Shown: positions 34,535-45,786 of the stretch, piece after piece
Layout of the letters: each line of letters begins with the position of its first letter
How positions within the stretch are numbered: position 1 is the stretch's first letter
Source of the DNA: Cytidiella melzeri
Taxonomy: Eukaryota > Basidiomycota > Agaricomycetes > Polyporales > Irpicaceae
Direction of reading: 5' to 3'
Assembly (NCBI GenBank): GCA_022592445.1
Contig: JABYQR010000048.1
Location: 124,001 to 188,000, forward strand
DNA length: 64,000 nucleotides
Notes under the pieces: model-generated
The model's input: the letters and a program-made list of their open reading frames with translations, nothing else
Told to the model about the DNA's origin: nothing
The model's database searches: none
Translations under genes and position numbers: made by a program

Positions 34535-35118
34535 ATGCAGTACCTCGCAGCTCTCGCCCTCAGCTCTCTCGTCGCCGTCGTACCCGCGAGCGCCACACCT
34601 ACCCCTAGTCCTTTCATGGGTACCATCACCGCTCCTACACCAGACGCCACTATATCCGACACCTTTGCTTTCGCCTACAGCATCGACAATTGGTGCGAGG
34701 AGGGGTACAACAACTTCAAGGTCTTTGCGTCGCAAAGCGCTTCCGCGCCTACAGTGGCAGACTTGGACAGCAACGGGGACGTCCCCAATGCGCTCGCTTC
34801 TTGGGGCGATTATACTGTGGCCAACTTTGGTGAGTGCCTTGACGAGACGAAGAAAAAACGATACGATGACCTCTCTCAGGTTTAACGCCATTGGGCACAC
34901 AACCTCCGTCTAGCTTGGAGATGCCATCTCTCGACGACATTGACACATCGGATTGCGTGCCAATGTTTATCACTGTCGTCGAGACGTTCAACGGCTGCCC
35001 TGTAAGTTGATTGGTATGCGCAAGTACGCGGTCATGGCTGAATGTTCAAATATAGGGCCACGTTGTTCAGGAGATTGGAACCACCTCTGTACCAACTCTG
35101 TACTGCCCGGGCGCGTGA
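34535..35118 (+). CDS. Small secreted protein, paralog C of a local family (159 aa)
   Basis: Exons 34535-34829, 34880-35001 and 35056-35118 give 160 codons. Start MQYLAALALSSLVAVVPASA is a signal peptide. The family blocks are TFAFAYSIDNWCEEGYNNFK, WGDYTVANFG, SLEMPSLDDIDTSDCVPMF and ETFNGCP. The end GTTSVPTLYCPGA adds a cysteine that A and B lack. Intron 1 is phase 1 after ANFG and intron 2 is phase 0 after GCP, exactly as in the other two copies. The gene is inverted relative to A and B. A T13 tract lies just after the stop (35124-35136). Function unknown; secretion is predicted only from the signal peptide. Confidence 0.85.
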
Positions 35119-35420
35119 AGGACTTTTTTTTTTTTTCCACGGACTTGTGTAGGACCTTACAAAGCGTACGTAGAATCTAGATTTTCGGGATGATTAGAGT
35201 AGTTATAGAGATAGTGAAACGTACAGATTAGGCTTGTAGACTCTTGAGAAGTGTAATGGACAAACATTCGCTTAGAGACGCTCAGCTTCGTGGCGCAACA
35301 AGGCCCCCGAAGCCGTGATGCCAGGGGTCCCTTACACACGCGTGCACGTGATGAATATCCAAGATGGCGCGTCTGACGCGACTCTTTGCAACCCTCACCT
35401 TGCTTGCTAAAACGCTAATC

Positions 35421-35820
35421 ATGAAAGTCAAAGTCAAGAATTGGCATGCTATCGCTCAATGGAGATGGAATACGGGCGCGACTACCGAAACACACGACGC
35501 CGACGACGAGGGCGACGTGTGTGGTATATGTCGAGTTCCGTACGAGGGATGCTGTCCCTCGTGCAAGATGCCAGGGGATGATTGTCCGCTGAGTGAGTTG
35601 ACTGAACGTGTTGTGATCTATGGTGCTGACAACTGGCATAGTATGGGGGGAATGCACGCACATCTTTCACATGCACTGTTTGTTGAAATGGATTGGCACG
35701 GCTGCGTCCAAGCAGCAGTGTCCCATGGATAGGCGGCCTTGGGGTGCGTTGTTGTTGTTGATTCTCACGAGACTTGTACTGATACGCAGTGTAGCGACGG
35801 CTGAGAGGAAGGTCAACTAG
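35421..35820 (+). CDS. APC11: Anaphase-promoting complex RING-H2 subunit APC11 (99 aa)
   Basis: The catalytic RING subunit of the APC/C ubiquitin ligase. Exons 35421-35592, 35642-35743 and 35795-35820 give 100 codons. Start MKVKVKNWHAIAQWRWN is diagnostic for APC11. The RING-H2 ligands follow: VCGICRVPYEGCCPSCKMPG, DDCPLIWGECTHIFHMHCLL, and KWIGTAASKQQCPMDRRPW. The protein ends ATAERKVN. The last zinc-ligand position is Asp (CPMD) where human APC11 has Cys (CPMC). The upstream in-frame ATG at 35364 would add 19 residues of no family resemblance. Expected location is the nucleus during mitosis and meiosis. Confidence 0.93.
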
Positions 35821-35880
35821 TCTAGGGTTTGCGTTTGCTTTGTATCACATAGCAAGGATTGTATCGATATGTACATTGCA

Positions 35881-36721
35881 CTACGCATGCTCAACAGCAG
35901 CCTTCAGCACAGGGTCCTCCACGCTATGAATGACTCTCGTCGGGGCGAGCATGTTTTCTTTGATGAAGCGTCCATCTCACATATCGAGTTTCAGCACACA
36001 AGTCAAATCTGGATGAGAGAGGGAACACACTTGGCGCGTCATTCTCTGTTGCTCTCCACTCTGCCTCTTGCAGGTCCTTTGCCACCCCGGTCAAGACATG
36101 ACGCAAGACCAACCTCGCCTTGGCCGTGTCCTCGTCCAGCTCCACCCACCACCGCTCATCCAACAACTGCCCAGCCTCTCTCCAAGGCTCAATGGACAAG
36201 AACGCGTACAGCCCTTCGATGATCACCAGCCGATGGTAGGGGTGAATTTGCACCGCTTGTGGTGTCGGGTCTTTCAGCTCGTGTGAGAAGGAGGGTGCAT
36301 AGATGGCGGGAGCGTCGGGTTGAAGAAGAGGCTCTCGTAGCTGGCGCACGAAGGACACATAGGACTCTCCGTCGAACGTCCAGTGCGCGCCGCGTCGGTC
36401 GTGGGCAAGCTTGGCATCGGGAAACGCATCGAGTTGTGCCCGGGTGAGATGCCACCCGTCCATACCGACGAGAATGGCAGCATGGTTAGTCTCTTCTTGC
36501 GATCTTGCGCTCAAGAGCTGGTTTGTGTATTGGACGAGGTTGAGTGCGAGCGTGCTCTTGCCAGATGCAGGCACGCCAGCGATGCCGACGATGAGACGTC
36601 GAGTGGATGGGACTCTGAGGGGGGAAGTTACTAGCTAGATCTATGGTGGCAGGACATGGATGACGAACTTGAGAAAAGAGTCTGCGAGAGACTGGGCTAG
36701 CTCTCTTGCTATGTGATCCAT
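35881..36721 (-). CDS. P-loop kinase of the YFH7 / uridine-kinase-like family (243 aa)
   Basis: Exons 36669-36721, 36031-36614 and 35881-35975 give 244 codons. After MDHIARELAQSLADSF the Walker A sits at IVGIAGVPASGKSTLALNL. The family block MDGWHLTRAQLDAFPDAKLA and HDRRGAHWTFDGESYVSFV follow, then LVIIEGLYAFLS (Walker B-like) and DEDTAKARLVLRHVLTGVAK. The end is NGRFIKENMLAPTRVIHSVE, reached only by splicing the 55-nt intron 35976-36030. These are marks of fungal YFH7 and related PRK/uridine/pantothenate-kinase-like proteins, for which the substrate is not established. The stop lies 60 nt from the APC11 stop on the opposite strand. Confidence 0.85.
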
Positions 36722-36972
36722 TCGACGTTTGATGCAAGTGTCGACGCGCGTCTCTGTAAGCATGCGCAATATGACCTCGGATTGTAAAAGTCTGATTGAT
36801 GCATCCACAGCTGAAAACAGGGATATTCGACCCACAGCCGTGCGAGAGAGTTTGGGTCATCGGACTCGAGCACAGGGGCTGCCGCAGAGTCCGACTGGCC
36901 ATTCGAGGCAAGACATACACATGATGACCAGGCGAACAGCCGCACTACAGAGTACAAAACACACCGCGCGTA

Positions 36973-38025
36973 TTGTCAAGCATACCAATGGCTTCCACTC
37001 TCTCCTTTACAGAAGGCAAGGCGCCCTTCAGCGTGGCCGGGATCGCGACACCGTGCGAGACGGCGTACAAGATCTACGGGTCCCTGCGTGATAGCGAACG
37101 GCCTCCGTTGGTGATTGTCCACGGCGGACCGGGGAGTACCCACGACTATCTTTTGCCCCTGGTCAACTTGCACACGACGTACGGCATCCCTCTGGTGTTC
37201 TACGACCAGATCGGGAATGGCAAGTCGACGCACCTGCGAGAGAAGATGGGAGACGAGGGGTTTTGGGTGGAGGAGCTGTTCATGGACGAGTTGGACAACT
37301 TGCTGAAGGTGATCGGGCTTGAGGGGGGGAGGTATGATGTGCTTGGACATTCGTGGGGAGGGATGCTGGCGATGCGGTGGGCAGGGACTCGGCAGCGGCA
37401 GGGGCTGAGGAAGCTGGTGGTGTCGTGTTCACCTGCGAGCATGGGGTTGCTTGTGGAAGGGACTGTGCAGCTGAGGAGAGAGCTGCCTCGGGATATACAG
37501 GTGGGCATCGGTGTGGTGGGAGAGCGAATGGGAGGCTGAGATGTTTTTGGGTTTGGACAGGACGCGCTGGACGGACACGAGGCTGCAGGGACGACGGATT
37601 CGGCAGAGTATCGTGCTGCGGAACAAGCGTTCTACGCACGGCATTTGTGCAGGATCGCGCCGATGCCTGAGGGGTTGGTGGCGTCGTTCGAGGCGATGAG
37701 CGAGGACCCAACGGTGTACCACACCATGTAAGCTCGCTTGTTTGGCAGTGCGCAGTGATTGACGAGTGTTGGCAGGAACGGGCCGTCCGAGTTTCACATC
37801 GTCGGGTCGCTCAAGACGTGGGACGTGAGGGGGGACTTGTGCAAGATTTGTGTGCCGACGCTGCTGCTGAACGGACGGTACGACGAGGTGCAGGATGTTG
37901 CGGTGCAGCCGTTGTTTGAGGGGATTGAGAAGGTCAAGTGGGTGCAGTTTGGCGAGTCGAGTCATTTGCCGTTTGTGGAGGAGTCGTCGAGGTACAAGCA
38001 AGTTGTGGCTGGCTTCTTGGAATAG
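36973..38025 (+). CDS. Proline iminopeptidase-type alpha/beta hydrolase (309-314 aa)
   Basis: Releases N-terminal proline or hydrolyses small amides in characterised relatives (family S33). Exons are 36973-37500 (or start 36988, MASTLSF), 37561-37727 and 37776-38025; the introns are exactly in phase. The oxyanion-hole motif LVIVHGGPGSTHDYLL, the nucleophile elbow DVLGHSWGGMLAM (GxSxG), the acid in LNGRYDEV and the histidine in GESSHLPFVEE are all present, so the enzyme should be active. The cap domain lies between about residues 140 and 230. There is no signal peptide, so it is probably cytosolic. It is divergent from the YFH7-like kinase (251-266 nt). Some relatives sit in secondary-metabolite clusters; nothing here indicates one. 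Confidence 0.88.
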
Positions 38026-38083
38026 TGGCGTTTGCATATATCACGATGTATTGATCAAGGTTTAGGGCATTTATCGAGAGTAC

Positions 38084-38092
38084 TATAAATAT
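38084..38092 (+). promoter_or_regulatory. TATA box of the C2H2 gene
   Basis: TATAAATAT at the start of an (AT)n run ending at 38100, 39-47 nt before ATG 38131. A CT-rich leader follows (CATCCTCTTCCTCC). Confidence 0.55.
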
Positions 38093-38130
38093 ATATATAT
38101 CCTACTCAACATCCTCTTCCTCCACACACA

Positions 38131-38971
38131 ATGGCCATCTCCTCCCCCCACCGCCGTCCAGAGCCTTACCCAACCATCACTCTCCCGACGCCCGCCCAAC
38201 CTCGCCTCGGTTCACCGTCCATAGTCGCAGACGACAAGGAAAAACGGAATCCGTGTCTGATGTGTCACAAAGCCTTTGATCGGTACGCACATCCTGACAG
38301 CAGACGCGCACAGGATACTCACCTCACTCAGCCCTAGCACCCTCAAAAAGGTGAGCAACCCAATGCCAACCATCGACAACATACTGACCTGTCCAGCATA
38401 TGCTCGTGCACACCGGCGAAAAGGGTACACAACTCTTTATTATTTCGCCTGAGCAACAACTCACCTCGTTCCTCCAGCCCACGCCTGTCCTCTGTGCGCC
38501 CACCGCTTCGGCGTCTTGTCCAACCTCAACAGGCACATGCGCATCTGTCCACAAAGACAGCCCCCATCAGCAGACACTTCGGCTTCATCAGCGCCCGCTC
38601 TCTCTCCGCCGCCGCCGCCTCTCACAACCCGCTCTCGCAGACGCGTCCCAGACCCCGACGCTTCGTCCACCCGCCCCAGACGTCGTCGTCGCGTCCCAAC
38701 CCCGCCAACCTGGATCCCACAAAGCCTCCACAATTTTGACCACACACCCTACCCCAAGTCCGTCCCCGTCCCTCTTCCCCCAATCTACCCTGGATCCCAT
38801 CTGATCGGCGGAGAGCAAGATGAGCGCGATTCATTCTCGGACGAGGGCGAGGGAGCCGAAATGCTCTACCATCCCCTCGGATGGAGAGGAAGGTTGCCTG
38901 GTCCCGCCGCCGCGGTCGAGATGCGCATGGGCATCTCAGGCATCAGTGGAGGACAGGTGCTGGTGTTCTAA
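38131..38971 (+). CDS. Two-finger C2H2 zinc-finger protein (230 aa)
   Basis: Exons 38131-38282, 38332-38350 (19 nt), 38397-38424 (28 nt) and 38478-38971 give 231 codons. The first finger is CLMCHKAFDRPSTLKKHMLV followed by HTGEK, assembled across three exons. The second is CPLCAHRFGVLSNLNRHMRI, with C as the last ligand. The N-terminus (about 45 residues) and the C-terminal half are Pro/Ser/Arg-rich and disordered, with an acidic patch (DERDSFSDEGEGAE). It is presumably a DNA-binding transcription factor; targets are unknown. Start MAISSPHRR has a strong context directly after a TATA box. The micro-exon is supported by exact phase and by restoring the finger. Confidence 0.85.
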
Positions 38972-39237
38972 CCGACGTCGCGCATATCACGCTGTAATAT
39001 CCTAAGTGCTTGCCGTGCATTTGTTCCCTAGACTGTCTATTTTGTTATAGTACTATCTAATATCTTACCATGTATTTAGTTTGTCCTTGTCACCCTCGCC
39101 CTATCTATATCCAGTATAATGCTATTTCTGTCCCTCAATACATGCCAGTCCTTGCTAATGAGACATTCGCCATTTCACTTTCGTCCAGTAAACTTGCTCA
39201 ACAACTTTTCGCCCGTCGACAGTCCAGCTGCAGCCCA

Positions 39238-42200
39238 TCAGCACACAAAAGAACGAATGAACGCAAAACACGCACTTTGTGCCAACCCTTGGATCTTTCC
39301 ACCACCAGGTAAAGCCCCCAACGACCCCAGCAATCCACCACTGCCGCTGCTACCACCCGGAGGTCCGTACCCCGACCCCGACGGACGGGTGTAGCTTGAC
39401 GCGGGTCGGGGAGGTGGACGCGGAGGGGGCAAATGGGCGGTGGACGATCCTGCGATGGAAGAAGGCGATGCGGTACCCGGGTACAGACCTAGAGTCTGCA
39501 GGTAAGAGAGGACACAGGTTTTGTCTAGAAAATGGACGTACTGGGAGGCGAAAAGCCGCTTGGTGCGCCTGGGTACCCACCTAGAAAACGCAAACCATGC
39601 GCACGTGAGCTATGGCGACCCGTCAGTGAGGCTGTGGGACGTACTGGGAGGAGGACCGGATGGCGGCTGATATCCACCTAGGTCGCATAATCAGCCAATG
39701 GTTCACAAACAACACATGGACATACCTGGAGGCGGAGATGAACTGGTCGGCCCCGAATGAGGATGGTAAACAGCATACGGGACGTTCGAGCTCGGGAAAC
39801 TAGGACCAGAAGAGTACGACGAGGGACCATACGGCTGCGGCTGTGGAGGCCCAGTGTATGATCCATACGGTGACGACGATACGTCCGCATGTGGGAAATG
39901 GAACCCGCCAGGAGTCCCATACGGAGATGCGGGTCGAGGAGCAGGAGGCGAGGGCGACGATCCATAGGAGGAGGAAGACGACGACGTGTAATTCGGTCGG
40001 TAACTCGAGCCGGTAAAATCTGCGTTAGGGAAGGGTGGCTGCGAGGGGAAAGGCGGTGAGGGTGGCTTGACGCCCCATTCCCGGGGAGGCCATTCAGCCT
40101 GCGACCATGGTGCTGTAGGCGAAGATGGCACATTGCTCCCACCTACGCCAGGTGTGGCAAACGTTGACGGGGCTTGAGCATATGAGGGGTGGCCAGGCAG
40201 AGGCCCGAAGGAGCCGATATAATTGCTACTGCCAGCTGGTCCCTGCGGCTGGTGGTGGTGATCGCTCGGAGATGCACCAGGTGGAGGCCCCGAGGGCGGA
40301 TGGTAAAGCCCAGTGTTATCGTTGGGGGTAGTGCCAGGTCTGCTCAATGAAGAACCAGGACGCGAGGACGGATGGCCGTGGGGAGTTTGGACCGGAGAAT
40401 TCGCGTAGTACGAAGAGGATGAAGACAGCATTTGCCGGCTTAAATCGTCGGTCAATGACGTGATGGGGTCTTGAGGCTGATGCACAGGTGCTTGCGGACG
40501 AGAGCCAAGTGGCACTGATGGCGCTGGCGGGCTATTCGCTGGCAGACTAGAGGCCGACGAGTTGTATGATATCGAAGGGCGAGAGGATAGAGGCACAGAT
40601 GGCCTGCTCGGAGAACGGCCCAGATCTGTATTCACAGCTCCGATTGAAGACGATGGAGGCGAAATAGGTCTGGAATTCATCTTAGCAGGTAAAGGTGTAT
40701 CACCTAGCGCTGCATTCGCAGGAAGCGGTCTGCTCTCGATAGGAACAGCAACAGGTCCACTTTCGGCGCCCGGCTCAGTAGGTCTACTTTCTACGGGACT
40801 GACTGCAGGCCTGGTCCCTGCGGGGACACTTGAACCTGCCTGCGCTTCGTCCGCTTCGAGAGTATACGGTGGCGGAGGAGGTAGATCGTCCTTCTCCTTC
40901 TCCAACTTCTGCCACTCCTCCCAAGATTGCCCATCTCCCGAGCCAGAGGCGGAGTTTTTGTCCCCTTTCTCCTCATATCGAGGTCGGATGGACCAATAGT
41001 CTTCCAACTCTTTCGAGGGGAAGGATTCCTGAATGAGCCTTTCGCCGCGCAGGCTTTCACCCGCAAAGCAGGCAATGCGCATGTACCTGCATAACGTCAG
41101 CAGATTGCCATGAGCTGCAATCAATCGACCGCAACGTACCAGTCAGATGGTAAATCAAACCCATCTTCATCCAGGGCCATGAAGTTGAATTTCTCGTGGA
41201 CAGGAAGTTGTTGCTTTTTTGAAACCACTGGCAAGAAAGCTGTACCTTCGTCGTACCTACGACTTGTCAATATAAAAGACTTGCAGAGCGATTGAGTGAC
41301 CTACTCATCCCACATGGCGCCGTACATGGTGCGAACACCCAGCCTGCGTAGATTCCATAGCTCTCTCCACAAGAATCTACCGCCACGGCGAGCTGCGTCA
41401 TTCCAACTCCACTTGCCTTCGGACAGGTTGAAGCCCTAATTATCGCTAAGAATATAGCTTCGTAGTTTACGCGCAAATATCACTCACCGACCCTCCAGGG
41501 AACACTACAGGAATATAATCGATATGCCTCCTCCCTGAATGTCCCTGAGCGGCTTCCTCATTTCGTTTGTTGATGAGCTGCAAGTCTCCCTTCACATTCC
41601 ACTCCGCAAATCTATCCACCCCTTCCAAATCGTGATACCTTCCTATCGTCCACGGGGATATGGCGTCAAATTCCTCCAACCACACATTCACCCACTCGGG
41701 ATTCCGATCTGCATCGCTTTCGGACGTACGCCAATATGCTGGACTACCTCCCACGATGTACGCGCCTCCGGGCGTATTCTCGCGGATGAACTTGATAACT
41801 GCGCGTACCATGTTCGGGTCATGGCCGTTGTCGTTCATCCCAAAGCCCCAGAGCGTCACAACTGCTTTGCCTTTCTCTCTAAGGTAATTGGGACTGTCAA
41901 GTACGCCTTTCGTACGGATGAGATGTATCCAATCCTGTTTAAGGACCCGCTCTATACGGTCGGGTGCAACGCCAGAAACGTCGTACCTATGGAAGAACAT
42001 TAGGGTCACAAAACTCAAAAGCTGGTAGCTCACGTACATGATGGCATAGGTTCTACCTTCAATCTCAGCAGCTCTCCGTACATGATCTCCAACCTCATCT
42101 CGCTGGTCCCGAATAGCTTGATTGCCTTGCTCGAGATCACACTGCCCAAGGAATCGTTGTAGAAACGCCCCATCCACGCCGTGCAATGCCATCCAATGAA

Positions 42201-42516
42201 AATGTCTCTCCACAGTCCGCGCATTTCGCGAAGAGAACACGAAGGTTTGCTCGCCGTTCGCTAATTTGAGGCCTGGCGCAGGGAAGAGTTCTGAGGGGGA
42301 GTACTCAGATACATCAGGCCAAAGGTCGGTATTGGGGCGTCCACCGTCAGGGATAGGATAGTTGAACCAGTGCAGCCATCCATGGTGGTGTGGGTCGAGG
42401 GGAGGACCATCGCCTGGGCATGTAAACCATCCCTGGTAGCCTACCAGAAACTTGTTGTGTATGGTAGAAGGATCGGCTTTCTTCAGCACTCTGCCATGCG
42501 ATGTGGTGACCATCAA
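39238..42516 (-). CDS. GH99-like ('xylosidase/arabinosidase') protein with long disordered tail
   Basis: The N-terminal part is the conserved basidiomycete GH99-like domain: KFLVGYQGWFTCPGDG, HHGWLHWFNYPIPDGGRPNT, WMALHGVDGAFLQRF, TYAIMYDVSGVAPDRI (across intron 41987-42037), GGAYIVGGSPAYWRT, WLEEFDAISPWTIGRY, IDYIPVVFPGGSGFNLSEGK and RTMYGAMWDEYDEGTAF. It ends DLPSDWYMRIACFAGESLRG and IRPRYEE. All internal splices keep frame. After this, from about 40980 down to 39238, lie well over 400 residues of Pro/Ser/Gly/Tyr-rich sequence spread over several small exons and ending AFIRSFVC. No signal peptide is visible at MMVTTSHGR. Substrate unknown; the enzyme name is inherited annotation. The last exons are less certain than the domain. 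Confidence 0.82.
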
Positions 42517-42931
42517 GCCTAATATTAAAGATAATCAGACTGCGGTATATCTGGTTGCGATTGGTCAAAGGCAAAGGATTTGAAGGTGGTGGTTGTAGGT
42601 CAAGGAGGCAGGCGGCGACATCGCCTCCAGCAGTCGAGCGGTGAGATGCACGCACAGACAAAGCTGCATCCCCATTTGGTACCACGCATCCCTTACGACC
42701 GATGGCGATACAAAAGCGTTATGTGCTGTACTAGATCGCTGCCTTTTGCTGGACTGTACCAGTAAGTAGCATCTGCCAGCTCCGAGTCTTTCGAGTCTTC
42801 AGACTCTTCACTGGCAGTTCATTGCAATGCGGCTCCTTGCCAAAGCGGGCCGTACGAGCCGAGTCCGAAAACTGGACGACTGCATACACATTACACTGTT
42901 AACCAAACGTTGACCAGCAACCAACCACCCA
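42517..42931. other. Divergent intergenic region (GH99-like / RSC-like)
   Basis: A 415-nt region containing both promoters. No coding sequence is supported and no TATA box is obvious. Confidence 0.5.
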
Positions 42932-45786
42932 ATGGCTATCACAAGCCTTCAGAGAACAGAAATAGAGGCAATAATTCAGACCATTATAGATGCAAGCATA
43001 CCGCGCAGAAAGAATAGAAAACTTGCAGATATGTTTCTTAGCTTGCCAGATGCAGATGCCTGGCCAGAGTATTACGAGGTATCTACGCTCTACCACAGAT
43101 TTCACTGTTTCGCTGACGCGCTGATTTCACCCAGGTCATTCCGAATCCCCGCTCGATTAATTACGTCAAGGTAGCTTTGGCAAAGAACAAGTATAGAGAA
43201 CCACTCCAGGCTTACGAAGACTTGAATTTGGTCTTCTTGAACGCTGTGTTTTACAACGAGGGACAGAGCCAGATTTATAAAGATGCGTCAGATCTCAAGG
43301 TAAGCTTATATTCGTCGCTTTGTCGTATGAATCTCATGCAATGTGATGTAGCTGCTTCTAGACAAGGAATGGCGAGCGCGCACAACATTGCCACCCCCGC
43401 CTGAAGGCTTGCCTGCCACGTCTGCTCAAGTTCACCATAATGTGCCGCTTCCGAAAACAGAAAATGCTATTGTTGTAGCACACATCCCGTCAACTGCTAT
43501 TCCCCAAGCCGCAGGTCCGTCGAACGCCAGGCGTATGGCAACCCCAATCCCTAGGTCCCCCGAACGGCCGAGCTCACCTGACATGGATGTGGATGTTGGC
43601 GGAACACCCGAACCTGAGACGATGCCTATGGAAATGGCTTTGGATGGAGAATGCGACGCCATTGTGCAACAACTTGAGCGCAGTTTGCCACGGTGGGAAG
43701 GTTTTGCTGATGTCGGCTGGTCACAGGATATTCCAGAGGTAAGCTGACGCTCAGAATACCGCGTCGATGTGACTTCACATGATTTGGCTCTAGGAAAAAT
43801 ACCTACACATTGTGCAAGCTATTTCTACTCACCAAGCTGCTGGGTAAGAGAACCTACGTTCAATACTTTGCCCCGTCTATGACACCTGTATGTTGCAGTG
43901 GTAACAGACCAGCGGCATATATTGAGGCTCTTGCTGAGCAGAGCGACATCGCTGATGTACCGTACAAGGTCAGTGGATCTTCACATGGCGGGAACTTGTC
44001 TAATCGTTCACGGTGCAGGAACCTCTGTCTCTTGCATTGATCGAGGTACTCCAGTGTCCATCCACTCAAGGAATGATGTATATTCTCACCCTGGATTCCC
44101 GCAGAAACGAGTGCGGGATAAGCACTACACTTCGTCTGCTCAGTTTGATAAGGAGATGTCACAGCTCTTCCTGAAAGCTCGACGATCGTACGGACCAGGT
44201 ACAGAAGCATATGGACAGATATTGCTGCTGCAGGTTGGTGGCCACTCGTCATAATTGAAGGTTACGTGTCTGAAATCGCTATCAACTAGCGTCTCTATCA
44301 AGCCCTTGTCTCTCTCGATTCCCCTATGGGCCCTCCTTACGTCTCTTCCACGAACTTTGCCGCCCTTCCGGCAGGGCCTGGCACAGCCAGACCTTTGCAT
44401 AGCAGCCCAGAGACGGACGGAATGCCGAGTATCACGACGTTCAGAATCCCGACAAAAGACCGCAAATTCGTGGACCAAGTCGAATACAAAGGGTGGACAG
44501 TCAGATTAGCTGACTGGCTACACCTAGCCAATTCTGACGACCCATCGCGTCCAATAATTGGGCACGTTTTTAGATGTTGGCTGTCAGAAGAGCCGTGAGC
44601 TGTTCCTCAGATAAATATCAGTATACTGCTCTGACCAATGACAGTCATAGAAAAGGCCGCCCCGGTGTGACAGTCGCCTGGTACTTCCGGCCGGAACAAG
44701 TATGTCGTATGGCATCGGTATGAACGTCTTTGCTGAATGGAGCTGTAGACGTTTCATCCAGCACAGAGACAGTTTTGGGAGAACGAGGTCTTCAAAACCA
44801 GTCAGTTTATACTATCAATTATAGTATGATCTCATGATAAAGCGGTGTTAGTAGGTCACTTCGCTGAGCATCCCTTGGACGACATCATCGAGAAGGTGGC
44901 TTGTCAGTTTACGGCACGGCACGTCCGCGGCCGACCACGACCGCCATACTGGCATCCGGGGTGGCCAATTTATGTCTGTGATTCGCGATACAACGATCGA
45001 GAGCGTATCTTTGTCAGAATAAAGAACTGGAACTCATGCGTACCAGAGGAGGTGCGCAAGAGCGCCGAATTCATGCCTATCTACCCATTTGAGAGGTCAG
45101 TCTACCCCAAAAGATATGCCAGTCCGTTCATCGTCGGCGAGCCGATCAAAGCACCAGGGGGTATTGGAGACGTACTCGAAAGAGGCGAGGGCGAAAAGCA
45201 TGAAGGCGGAGGTATTGGTAGAAAGAGGACAAGGAGACAACCAGCAGGACCTGGCGCCATCCCCGGTAGGAACGATCTCATTGATCGTCTAGGTCAGAGC
45301 AGAGGGCTTTACGTCGGCCCACCAATCCCAGGTGTTTCAATACCTTCAACATCTGAGATTGTGCCTTCGTTCGCACAGTACGAACCGCCGATGGAAGCTC
45401 AGCCTCGAAATGACGTGGACCGCTCCATTATCACTGCGTCGGGCGGCGCGGCAAAGTTAGGCGGGCACATCGTGTTCGAAAGATTACCTTCTGAAACCGG
45501 TACGTTCTTAAGGATTTTGTTCAGAACGTACGACAGCTCACCTATACGTGTAGCACGGCATTTTGATCGAAACCCTGAAACCAACGAAGTGCTCTGGTTT
45601 TCTGCGCCACCTATGGACATTCCGCGGCCTGAGGAACTTGAGTATAGTTTGACGTATCTTGCGTACCTTGCAAAAAAGCGGAAGGGCAAGGACATCTCAA
45701 GCTCCATGGACGTTGACGCCGATGTTGAAGCCGGGGTAGGGAGCAAACGAGCCAAAATTCTGCTTGCAGTAGCTGAAAAAGTGTGA
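42932..45786 (+). CDS. RSC1/RSC2-type bromodomain-BAH chromatin remodelling subunit
   Basis: A subunit of an RSC/PBAF-type SWI/SNF remodeller, which reads acetylated histones. The first bromodomain runs from residue 1 (IDASIPRRKNRKLADMFLSL, PDADAWPEYYE, then VIPNPRSINYV after an intron, and YEDLNLVFLNAVFYNEGQS). A disordered acidic linker (SPERPSSPDMDVDVGGTPEP) leads to a second bromodomain assembled from small exons (KYLHIVQAISTHQAAGNRPA, SLALIEKRVRDKHYTSSAQF, KARRSYGPGTEAYGQILLLQ). The BAH domain follows (FVDQVEYKGWTVRLADWLHL, RPIIGHVFRCWLSEE, GRPGVTVAWYFRPEQTFHPA, HFAEHPLDDIIEKVACQFTA, WPIYVCDSRYNDRERIFVRI). The C-terminal region holds a basic patch (GRKRTRRQP) and ends at AKILLAVAEKV. The layout equals yeast RSC1/2. 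About nine introns are inferred. Confidence 0.9.

Noticed and set aside
35124..35136. T13 run after secreted paralog C
   Set aside because: A homopolymer in a 3' region of a nuclear gene; it is not a bacterial-type terminator and no function can be claimed.
36189..36634. Several overlapping frames on both strands in the kinase gene
   Set aside because: High GC gives long shadow frames; only the 36031-36614 frame contains Walker A and the YFH7 block.
37429..38037. 202-aa minus-strand open frame, His/Arg/Pro-rich
   Set aside because: Antisense shadow of the GC-rich proline iminopeptidase, which has an intact catalytic triad on the plus strand.
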